In this document: in pieces, positions 1-4,722 of the stretch
How the letters are laid out: each line of letters starts with the position of its first letter
How positions within the stretch are numbered: the stretch's first letter is position 1
Assembly (NCBI GenBank): GCA_021784635.1
Contig: JAJYHS010000259.1
Location: 1-5,737 of the forward strand
DNA length: 5,737 nucleotides
Origin: a bacterium
GTDB taxonomy: Bacteria > Bdellovibrionota > Bdellovibrionia > Bdellovibrionales > UBA1609
Reading direction: 5' to 3'
The notes under the pieces: model-generated
The model's input: only the letters and a program-made list of their open reading frames with translations
The model's database searches: none
Told to the model about the DNA's origin: nothing
Translations under genes and position numbers: made by a program

Positions 1-803
1 TCCACCGTAAGCTCCTCAGGTCGAGCCGTCTCACTTAAACCCAACCCTGTCAACAACCCCCTCAATTGCCCCTCGTAGCTTTTTAAATTTTTGACCAAAA
101 GCTTTCGTCGGTATTGAAAGGCCTGTTTGATAAACGCTAAAAATTTTCGATCAGATGCCACTTCTTTTTTACGCGCAAACTTTAAAACTCGGCTTGAAAC
201 ATTCGGCTTCGGATAGAAACATTCAGGTGACGCATCGACTACCTTTTCTATTGTCCAATAAGCCTGCGCTATAACTGAGAGCAGGCCGTAATCGGCACTA
301 CGCGCCGAAGCCACTAATCGATCCGCAACCTCTCTTTGAAACATGAGTACCATAAACGGAATAGGGAAATCGTCAAAAGACCTTTCCACAACAATCCGCG
401 AAGCGATCTGATATGGGAGGTTACTGACAAGTACAGACTTGTTTATTTTTGACGCCCGATCATCTTGTTTTAAGTGTTCGCTCCAATCCATTTTGAGGGC
501 ATCATTTTCAATGACATTTTCGCCGCGCGACCGCCAATAGGCCGCAAATTTTCGGTCAAATTCAATTAGGATACGGTCCTTTTCTAATTTAATAAGCTCG
601 TCGGTCAACGCGCCTAACCCAGGGCCGATTTCGATGATTTGCAGTACCGGTAACGCATTCACGGCCTTTACAATTTGGCTAACCACATATGAGTCGATCA
701 AAAAGTTTTGACCCAGCGCCCGCTTGGGCCGCAGCTCCAACTCTTGCATCCGCTCAAGCAATTTTTCTTTGAGACTTTTTGTGTGCGCCCCACTGTCATT
801 CAT
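1..803 (-). CDS. rsmA: 16S rRNA dimethyladenosine transferase RsmA (KsgA), C-terminus cut by window edge
   Basis: RsmA uses S-adenosylmethionine to dimethylate two adjacent adenines in the 3'-terminal hairpin of 16S rRNA (A1518 and A1519 in E. coli), a late step of small-subunit assembly in the cytoplasm. The reading frame is open from the ATG at 803 to the left edge, giving 267 codons; family members are about 260-290 residues, so only a short tail is missing. Visible motifs are GQNFL (31-35), the SAM-binding EIGPGLGALT (58-67), the acidic EFD (81-83) ending the next strand, the catalytic NLPY (128-131), FQREVADRL (155-163), FYPKPNVSS (197-205) in the substrate region, and the C-terminal FQYRRK (229-234). 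The start codon directly abuts the tsaD stop (TAG then ATG) with no clear Shine-Dalgarno, so translation probably depends on coupling to tsaD. It is the last gene of the pal operon visible here. Identification is firm. Confidence 0.96.
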   Translation of the reverse strand, partial: MNDSGAHTKSLKEKLLERMQELELRPKRALGQNFLIDSYVVSQIVKAVNALPVLQIIEIGPGLGALTDELIKLEKDRILIEFDRKFAAYWRSRGENVIENDALKMDWSEHLKQDDRASKINKSVLVSNLPYQIASRIVVERSFDDFPIPFMVLMFQREVADRLVASARSADYGLLSVIAQAYWTIEKVVDASPECFYPKPNVSSRVLKFARKKEVASDRKFLAFIKQAFQYRRKLLVKNLKSYEGQLRGLLTGLGLSETARPEELTV

Positions 804-1880
804 CTAGAGTCGCTCATCCAAGCCGCTCAAATTCAAATAAAAATCATTTTTTAGTGACGACGCCGAAGGCGCCAGACGCTGATCGGATCGCTCGCCGCGA
901 CGTAAACGCCACGCCCCGATCAAACCCACCATAGCCGCATTATCAGTACAATATTTAAGTGACGGCATAAAAAGTTTGAGACCGTTCTTGCGCGCCCATT
1001 TAAGGGCCAACTCACGAAGACGGGAATTGGCGCAAACTCCACCCGTGATCACGATATTTTCATAACCCGTTCTCTTTTGCGCCGCCTCAAGTTTCAACAT
1101 TAGACTTGAAACCACCGCTTCTTGAAAGCTTGCGCAAAGATTGTATTTTTCATTTTCTAATTCGCTTTTATTGAGCGACTCAACCATTCGAACTGCAGCT
1201 GACTTCAGGCCAGAAAAACTAAAATTCAAGTTTTGCGAGTCTTTCATTGTTATCGGAAAGTCATAGCGCGAAGAATCGCCAAGTTTTGCCATAGCGTCAA
1301 CCTTTGCGCCGCCCGGAAATCCCAAACCCAGAACTTTACCGAATTTATCAAGCGCTTCGCCGGCGGCGTCGTCTACGGTTCTGCCCAGCATTTGATATTC
1401 ACCTATGCCTCGCACGTCGAACAGTTGAGTATGGCCGCCGCTCACGGTAAGTGCCAAATACGGAAATTGAACACCGCTTTGCCCAGTTTCTTGGTCAAAC
1501 AAAAATGGCGCAATGAGGTGCGCTTCTTGGTGATTAATGCCGACAAATGGTTTGCTGTAAATGAGCGCAAGAGTTTTCGCCGTGACCACCCCAACGAGTA
1601 AAGAGCCAATGAGGCCGGGCCGATTCGTCACGGCAATTCCATCGATCTGTTGCCAAGACCAATTTGTCTTTTTTAAAACTTCGTCTAGCAGCGGAAGAAT
1701 CTGGAGCGTGTGATTGCGGCTGGCGATTTCAGGTACAACGCCGCCGAACGGTTGATGAACTAAATCCTGATTAGCGGTCAGACAACTAACGACATAACCG
1801 TCAGATCGAACTATCGCAATTGAAGTATCATCACAGCTTGTTTCAATTGCCAGTACGTGTTCGAATCTGGAATCCATCAT
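804..1880 (-). CDS. tsaD: tRNA N6-adenosine threonylcarbamoyltransferase TsaD
   Basis: TsaD (Gcp/YgjD, Kae1 family) transfers the threonylcarbamoyl group from threonylcarbamoyl-AMP to A37 of ANN-decoding tRNAs, working in the cytoplasm with TsaB and TsaE; neither partner gene is in this window. The 358 residues have the expected ASKHA-fold motifs: IETSCDDT (12-19), VPEIASRNH (49-57), the metal-binding H117-x3-H121 in NHQEAH, VSGGHTQL (146-153), DDAAGEALDK (170-179), FSFSGLKSA (220-228), GGVCANSRLRE (280-290) and CTDNAA (311-316), where D313 is the likely third metal ligand. Length is close to the usual 340. One oddity is RPGLIGSLLVG (87-97), where an arginine stands in place of the first glycine of the common GPGL motif. 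The start overlaps the upstream stop as ATGA at 1880; a second in-frame ATG follows immediately (1877), so the exact first codon is uncertain by one. No strong Shine-Dalgarno is seen, which fits coupling to the preceding gene. Confidence 0.97.
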   Translation of the reverse strand: MMDSRFEHVLAIETSCDDTSIAIVRSDGYVVSCLTANQDLVHQPFGGVVPEIASRNHTLQILPLLDEVLKKTNWSWQQIDGIAVTNRPGLIGSLLVGVVTAKTLALIYSKPFVGINHQEAHLIAPFLFDQETGQSGVQFPYLALTVSGGHTQLFDVRGIGEYQMLGRTVDDAAGEALDKFGKVLGLGFPGGAKVDAMAKLGDSSRYDFPITMKDSQNLNFSFSGLKSAAVRMVESLNKSELENEKYNLCASFQEAVVSSLMLKLEAAQKRTGYENIVITGGVCANSRLRELALKWARKNGLKLFMPSLKYCTDNAAMVGLIGAWRLRRGERSDQRLAPSASSLKNDFYLNLSGLDERL

Positions 1881-2548
1881 TTAAGCGCTTTTAATTTTTC
1901 AGCTGCCCGTTTGCCCCACAATGTTTTGGGATATTTTTGTGCGACTTCAGCGTAAAATGTTTTTGCGTCCGACTTCATCCCCAGTTTAGAGAATGAAAAG
2001 CCGATTTTATAGGTCGCTTCGGCGTAATGCAGGCCGTGCGGATAAATCTGCCGGTACTTTTGAAATTCAACGATAGCTTGTTGCCATTTTTTTTCAGCGA
2101 AACTCTGTCGCGCCTCTACAATAACATTTAAGTTGGGCCGCCTTGGTTCAAATCGTCTTTGCTTGCTGAGCTTGTCATAGCTTGTCCGCAAAGCTTCGAT
2201 TTCTTGTTGAAGCTGCATGTATTCGGTATCGAGTTTTGTGAGTTCGCTTTCATAGACTTTATCGTTGCCTTCGATTGTCGTTACTCGTGAGTCAAGAGTC
2301 GATAAATCACTCGCATGGTTTGTTTGCATTGTATTTACGCTGTTTTCAAGATCTCCGACCCGTCCGCGAAGATGGCGAATTTCTGAGTCAATTTGGTCCA
2401 TTTGATTAACTTCGTTAGCTTGTTGAATTTGCTGATTGGTCGGCGGAACCGGCGCCACCGCTTGACGAATCTCGCCACGAGTGACCAAACATCCGGATAG
2501 TAACCCGGACAACATGATCACTACTGCCATTTTGTAGATACTCTTCAT
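1877..2548 (-). CDS. CpoB/YbgF-like coiled-coil TPR protein, predicted lipoprotein
   Basis: The 223-residue protein has the layout of CpoB (YbgF), the periplasmic partner of Tol-Pal that coordinates peptidoglycan synthesis with outer-membrane constriction in E. coli. A hydrophobic signal peptide ends in the lipobox LSGC (17-20), so Cys20 should be lipidated; Leu at +2 does not give the inner-membrane retention signal, which suggests the outer membrane. Residues 45-130 look like a coiled coil (repeated charged and hydrophobic heptads such as LRGRVGDLENSV), the trimerising part in CpoB. Residues 146-209 hold two TPR-like units (AEKKWQQAIVEFQKY and AKTFYAEVAQKYP are recognisable), followed by the closing WGKRAAEKLKAL. 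Classical CpoB is soluble rather than lipidated, so this is a variant. The start has a good Shine-Dalgarno, GAGG six bases before the ATG. It lies 47 bases after the DUF4398 gene and overlaps tsaD by four bases. Assignment to the family is strong by domain plan and by the pal neighbourhood; the exact function is inferred. Confidence 0.85.
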   Translation of the reverse strand: MKSIYKMAVVIMLSGLLSGCLVTRGEIRQAVAPVPPTNQQIQQANEVNQMDQIDSEIRHLRGRVGDLENSVNTMQTNHASDLSTLDSRVTTIEGNDKVYESELTKLDTEYMQLQQEIEALRTSYDKLSKQRRFEPRRPNLNVIVEARQSFAEKKWQQAIVEFQKYRQIYPHGLHYAEATYKIGFSFSKLGMKSDAKTFYAEVAQKYPKTLWGKRAAEKLKALK

Positions 2549-2595
2549 TTCTCGCCTCGCTCGCTCATAAGAAAATATCGTTTGCCAGAGGGCAC

Positions 2596-2898
2596 CTAAT
2601 TCGCGTCACCGTCCTCAGATTTTTTTAACATCGTATAGTCTTCCGCTTTTTCAGCATATTGTCTGGCCAATGTAAAATCCTTACGAGCATCTGAATACTC
2701 GCGGTCACTAAAATTCCGCTGACCCTTAACGTAATACTGTTGGGCTTTGATGTACAAGGTCGGAGCGTATTGAGCCGCTTCAGCTGACTTAGCGGCTAAG
2801 ATTGCCGTGTTAGCTAAGACGTATGCACCACGAGGTGCCGGCCCCACGCACCCTGACAACAAAAATGCTACAAAACCGGTTGTCAGGAGGCGGGTCAT
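2596..2898 (-). CDS. Small DUF4398-like lipoprotein
   Basis: This 100-residue protein begins with a short signal peptide and the lipobox LSGC (14-17), so Cys17 is the likely lipidated N-terminus; Val at +2 suggests export to the outer membrane. The remaining 83 residues are alanine-rich and mostly helical. YAP (44-46), an Ala/Lys/Gln stretch, YSDARKDFTLA (68-78) and repeated A-x3-A spacing match the DUF4398 family as I know it, which is common in Gram-negative lipoproteins and has no settled function. The pattern resembles a single tetratricopeptide-like helical hairpin. It sits 10 bases after pal and 47 before the CpoB-like gene, so it is co-transcribed with them and plausibly works in the same envelope complex; that role is inferred from position only. 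There is no clear Shine-Dalgarno before the ATG, so translation may be coupled to pal termination. Confidence 0.85.
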   Translation of the reverse strand: MTRLLTTGFVAFLLSGCVGPAPRGAYVLANTAILAAKSAEAAQYAPTLYIKAQQYYVKGQRNFSDREYSDARKDFTLARQYAEKAEDYTMLKKSEDGDAN

Positions 2899-2908
2899 AA
2901 TTAGATTT

Positions 2909-3427
2909 TTAGTCGTTTAGTGGGACAAAGTTAGCGCGACGATTTTTAGCCCATGCTGCTGGGTTATTGTGCGGGTCAATTGGTTTTTCTTTACCGTAAG
3001 AAATAACCGTCAAATGACTGCGGCTAACACCCAATCGTACAAGGTATGCGCGAACCGATTTTGCTCGACGCTCCCCTAGGGCTAAGTTGTATTCAACCGA
3101 ACCACGCTGATCGCAATGACCTTCGATTTGAACTGTAACTTGGCTGTGATTTTTCATCCACTCGGAGTCTTTGATTAATAGTTTGCGGTTGACCCCTGTA
3201 ATAGCCGACGAGTTAAACGCAAAATGTATTGTGTAGAGACCAGGAATTTGACCGCTGTCGCTACCATCAGCAGGAAAGTTAAGCGGTGCTTGCGATATCG
3301 CTCCGCCATTTGCGCCCGCGCCGGTACCTTCTTTCACCTTTTTGTGGGCACAAGAAACAGTAAATGCCAGGGCGACTGACAAAATGCCATAAATGCCAAT
3401 TCGACGCAGTTGATGCTGATGTTTCAT
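2909..3427 (-). CDS. pal: Peptidoglycan-associated lipoprotein Pal (OmpA-like C-terminus)
   Basis: Pal is an outer-membrane lipoprotein whose OmpA-like domain binds the diaminopimelate side chain of peptidoglycan and, in the Tol-Pal system, TolB. The signal sequence (1-25) ends in TVSC, giving Cys26 as the lipidation site; Thr at -3 is a little unusual for a lipobox. A flexible Gly/Ala/Ser-rich linker (about 30-62) precedes the OmpA domain (64-170), which shows IEGHCDQRG (101-109), YNLALGERRA (113-122) with the Asn, Leu, Arg residues of the peptidoglycan-binding motif, SYGKEKP (143-149) and AWAKNRRANF (158-167). Length (172) is normal for Pal. The ATG is preceded by AAGGAG at a ten-base spacing. 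It is the first gene of the operon and is transcribed away from ssb. No tolB, tolQ, tolR or tolA lies in the window; in many proteobacteria pal follows tolB, so here it leads its own transcript. Confidence 0.95.
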   Translation of the reverse strand: MKHQHQLRRIGIYGILSVALAFTVSCAHKKVKEGTGAGANGGAISQAPLNFPADGSDSGQIPGLYTIHFAFNSSAITGVNRKLLIKDSEWMKNHSQVTVQIEGHCDQRGSVEYNLALGERRAKSVRAYLVRLGVSRSHLTVISYGKEKPIDPHNNPAAWAKNRRANFVPLND

Positions 3428-3437
3428 TGCAATACTA

Positions 3438-3443
3438 CTCCTT
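3438..3443 (-). promoter_or_regulatory. Shine-Dalgarno of pal
   Basis: The minus strand reads AAGGAG, ten bases before the pal ATG at 3427. It is a strong anti-16S match at a slightly long spacing. It supports this start for pal, which also gives a complete signal peptide. Confidence 0.75.
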
Positions 3444-3469
3444 AATGATTTTGTTCTTAGTTTTAAATT

Positions 3470-3482
3470 ACAGTGTCACTGT
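3470..3482. promoter_or_regulatory. 13-bp perfect dyad, candidate operator upstream of pal
   Basis: The sequence ACAGTG-T-CACTGT is a perfect inverted repeat around one central base. It overlaps a tandem direct repeat TGTCAC-TGTCAC (3474-3485). The dyad centre is about 49 bases upstream of the pal start codon, where a promoter should lie. On the minus strand TGTAAT (3472-3467) could be a -10 hexamer overlapping the dyad, but its best -35 partner matches only three of six bases. A perfect TTGACA lies at 3514-3509 on the same strand without a good -10 at 16-18 bases. The repeat is plain in the sequence; that it binds a regulator is inferred, and I do not recognise the protein. Confidence 0.35.
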
Positions 3483-3540
3483 CACAGTTTCGAAAAACGG
3501 ACCAAAGTTGTCAAAATAATTCGGAACTCGGATGCATTCG

Positions 3541-3577
3541 GTTCGTCGCGGCTCAGAGTCATCCAAAAACGACGAAC
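3541..3577. repeat. 8-bp perfect inverted repeat
   Basis: GTTCGTCG (3541-3548) and CGACGAAC (3570-3577) are exact reverse complements with a 21-base spacer. C3539-G3579 and a G-T pair at 3540/3578 would extend the stem in RNA to ten pairs. No T-run follows on either strand, so it is not an intrinsic terminator. It could be a leader hairpin of a long ssb transcript or a protein-binding site; its role is unknown. Confidence 0.45.
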
Positions 3578-3630
3578 TGCGACTTTGTACAGCTCTTGCA
3601 TAACACCTCAAAACCAGAATGCAACGTTAC

Positions 3631-3652
3631 GCGCCGAAAATTTAATCGGCGC
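3631..3652 (+). repeat. GC-rich hairpin in ssb leader
   Basis: GCGCCGA (3631-3637) pairs perfectly with TCGGCGC (3646-3652) around the eight-base loop AAATTTAA. It lies 11 bases before the ssb Shine-Dalgarno. No U-tract follows (TAAATAAA), so it is not a standard terminator. It sits inside the loop of the longer stem formed by 3586-3597 and 3666-3677, and could stack or compact that structure. Confidence 0.5.
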
Positions 3653-3663
3653 TAAATAAACCG

Positions 3664-3670
3664 AAAGGAG
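3664..3670 (+). promoter_or_regulatory. Shine-Dalgarno of ssb
   Basis: AAAGGAG stands six bases before the ATG at 3677, an almost ideal ribosome binding site that fixes the ssb start. Its last five bases also form part of the complementarity described for the leader. Confidence 0.9.
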
Positions 3671-3676
3671 CTGTAC

Positions 3677-4081
3677 ATGACAGGTCTTAATCGAATCTTT
3701 CTTATGGGTTACCTTGGGAGTACTCCTAAAATCGCCATCTCAAGCAAGGGGACTCCATACACAACGCTCTCAATTGCGTCGCCTAAGAAAAAAGCGGAAG
3801 GCGAGACCGGAAGCGCAGTTGATTGGCACCAAGTACGAGTTTGGGGTAAACAAAGTGAATTGTGCGCAAAGTTTCTTAACAAAGGCCGCGTTGTGCTAGT
3901 TGAAGGATATCTGTCACAGTATGCACTTGAAAATGCGGGTAAAAAGGAGCGTCGCACCGCCATTAACGCGGTCCGCGTTGATTGGTTGCCGAGAGCACCC
4001 GAACGAGATGGTTTGATATCGGAACCGCATTCCGAACAATTAGCGCTCGAACCACAAGAAAACGCTTCAGTACAAGCGTAG
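3677..4081 (+). CDS. ssb: Single-stranded DNA-binding protein (SSB family) without acidic tip
   Basis: The 134-residue protein has a bacterial SSB OB-fold: LNRIFLMGYLGSTP (4-17) as first strands, TTLSIAS (29-35), DWHQVRVWGK (49-58) with the characteristic Trp-His and Trp-Gly-Lys, then CAKFLNKGRVVLVEGYLS (63-80) and the final strand INAVRVDWLP (96-105). Such proteins coat single-stranded DNA in replication, repair and recombination. The region after residue 106 is a short tail with Glu, Pro and Gln that ends in ASVQA. The hallmark acidic tip (DDDIPF-like), through which SSB recruits partner proteins, is absent. It may thus be a paralogue with a specialised role, and a canonical ssb may exist elsewhere; this cannot be judged from the window. 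It is not next to rpsF or rpsR, a common ssb location. The start is fixed by the Shine-Dalgarno at 3664-3670. Confidence 0.88.
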   Translation: MTGLNRIFLMGYLGSTPKIAISSKGTPYTTLSIASPKKKAEGETGSAVDWHQVRVWGKQSELCAKFLNKGRVVLVEGYLSQYALENAGKKERRTAINAVRVDWLPRAPERDGLISEPHSEQLALEPQENASVQA

Positions 4082-4115
4082 CTTGACTTTTCGACCGGCG
4101 CGTTGAATCCTATGT

Positions 4116-4133
4116 TTGCGCTCCGCAGCGCAA
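4116..4133. repeat. Short hairpin after ssb
   Basis: TTGCGCT (4116-4122) and AGCGCAA (4127-4133) form a 7-bp stem with the loop CCGC. It lies in the 119 bases between ssb and the next gene on the same strand. Neither side is followed by a T-run, so it is not a convincing intrinsic terminator. It could be an RNA-processing or attenuating structure, or a 3'-end stabiliser for ssb mRNA. Confidence 0.4.
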
Positions 4134-4188
4134 TCTGTGCCAGGCTTAGACATATCGCGAGATACGTCGGTTCGTGGCTACACATAGT

Positions 4189-4194
4189 GGGGGA
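4189..4194 (+). promoter_or_regulatory. Ribosome binding site of the unknown 168-residue protein
   Basis: GGGGGA stands six bases before the ATG at 4201. It decides between this start and an in-frame ATG 27 bases earlier (4174), which has no such site and would place the GGGGGA inside the coding region. Confidence 0.65.
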
Positions 4195-4200
4195 CAATGC

Positions 4201-4707
4201 ATGAAAGACTTGGGGCTTAACCACCTCGACTGGATTAAAGATCTGGTGCTCGCCGAGCAGCAAATGGAAGAAACTGGCGTTGTGAATCTCTCAACGGTAG
4301 ACACAGAATCGCATTTAGAAGAACAAACAATTGAATTTCTTCGCGACGTGAAGGCCGCCATGGTTGAAGTGGCGGCGACTTTCAATCAGTTAAAAGGCTC
4401 AGGTGTCGGTACGCTTAAAATCTACGGCATCTCAAATACCAAAGCCGATTTTATGTTATTTCGAAACGGGTATAAGTTGATTTTTTCGATGCGCCATCCA
4501 GGTGAAATCGAAATTTATCACAGCTTGTTGACTTCGCATTTTTTAAATCCCGTCGAAGGTGAAGCTCAAGGTCCCGAAAAGGATTTGATTCGAGCGCATT
4601 GGGCCGCTTTTGGTGAACTTCAGTGGCACCATAAAAATTTGCCCGTACGCATTGATTTTTTAGTTCGGCATTATCTCACGCGATTTATTCACGAGAGTGC
4701 TAAATAA
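4201..4707 (+). CDS. Conserved-looking protein of unknown function
   Basis: I do not recognise this 168-residue protein. It has no signal peptide, no membrane segment and no lipobox, so it is probably cytoplasmic. Residues 1-65 look helical and acidic (for example EETGVVNLSTVDTESHLEEQ at 23-42). Residues 70-107 alternate as beta strands (TLKIYGIS, ADFMLFRNGYKLIFSM, GEIEIYH). The remainder is helical and rich in His, Trp and aromatic residues (HWAAFGELQWHH 133-144; RIDFLVRHYLTRFI 150-163). No catalytic or nucleotide-binding motif stands out. The start is chosen at 4201 because of GGGGGA six bases upstream; an earlier in-frame ATG at 4174 would add nine residues. It follows ssb by 119 bases on the same strand, but a shared transcript is not certain. 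Its 3' end faces a convergent gene 15 bases away. Base composition and codon use look like the neighbours. That it is a real gene is well supported by length, Shine-Dalgarno and protein-like composition; no function is proposed. Confidence 0.8.
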   Translation: MKDLGLNHLDWIKDLVLAEQQMEETGVVNLSTVDTESHLEEQTIEFLRDVKAAMVEVAATFNQLKGSGVGTLKIYGISNTKADFMLFRNGYKLIFSMRHPGEIEIYHSLLTSHFLNPVEGEAQGPEKDLIRAHWAAFGELQWHHKNLPVRIDFLVRHYLTRFIHESAK

Positions 4708-4722
4708 ATCCGCGCCCGTGAC

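Larger units (their letters stand above)
3428..3676. other. Divergent intergenic region between pal and ssb
   Basis: This 249-base stretch separates two divergent genes and must hold promoters for both. I see the dyad before pal, an 8-bp inverted repeat (3541-3548 with 3570-3577), a long-range complementarity that covers the ssb ribosome binding site, and a GC-rich hairpin nested within it. Core promoters are not obvious. For ssb, CATAAC at 3599-3604 is the best -10-like hexamer but has only a weak -35 at the right distance. TTGTCA at 3508-3513 is a good -35-like hexamer without a matching -10. A short plus-strand frame of 60 codons (3473-3655) has no Shine-Dalgarno and no recognisable product, and I do not consider it a gene. 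Confidence 0.7.
3586..3677 (+). promoter_or_regulatory. Possible ssb leader structure that sequesters the ribosome binding site
   Basis: TGTACAGCTC (3586-3595) is the exact reverse complement of GAGCTGTACA (3668-3677). One G-U pair (3596/3667) and one A-U pair (3597/3666) extend the stem to twelve base pairs. The 3' arm contains AGGAG of the ssb Shine-Dalgarno (AAAGGAG, 3664-3670), the spacer, and the first base of the ATG at 3677. If transcription begins upstream of 3586, this stem would hide the ribosome binding site, with a 68-base loop that itself holds the hairpin at 3631-3652. A promoter with its -10 at 3599-3604 would instead start after the 5' arm and give an open message. The pairing is seen directly; that it controls translation is inference. 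Confidence 0.4.

Noticed and set aside
1233..1601. Plus-strand frame of 122 codons opposite tsaD
   Set aside because: Fully inside the conserved core of tsaD on the other strand, without a recognisable product.
2583..2594. TGCC-AGAG-GGCA hairpin between the DUF4398 and CpoB-like genes
   Set aside because: Four-base-pair stem with no T-run; expected by chance in a 47-base gap.
3584..3600. Sigma-54-like promoter before ssb (TTGTAC, five bases, TTGCA)
   Set aside because: The GC/TTGCA half fits, but the essential GG of the -24 element is not present (TG instead).
3473..3655. Plus-strand frame of 60 codons in the pal-ssb intergenic region
   Set aside because: No Shine-Dalgarno, low-complexity composition, and it runs through the inverted repeats of the ssb leader; more likely non-coding.
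4153..4164. TATC-GCGA-GATA hairpin with a GNRA-type loop before the unknown gene
   Set aside because: A four-pair stem is too short to claim a regulatory structure.
3709..4263. Long minus-strand frame of 184 codons opposite ssb
   Set aside because: It lies antisense to a clearly recognisable SSB OB-fold, has no domain, and its Ser/Cys/Arg-rich composition is typical of a shadow frame.
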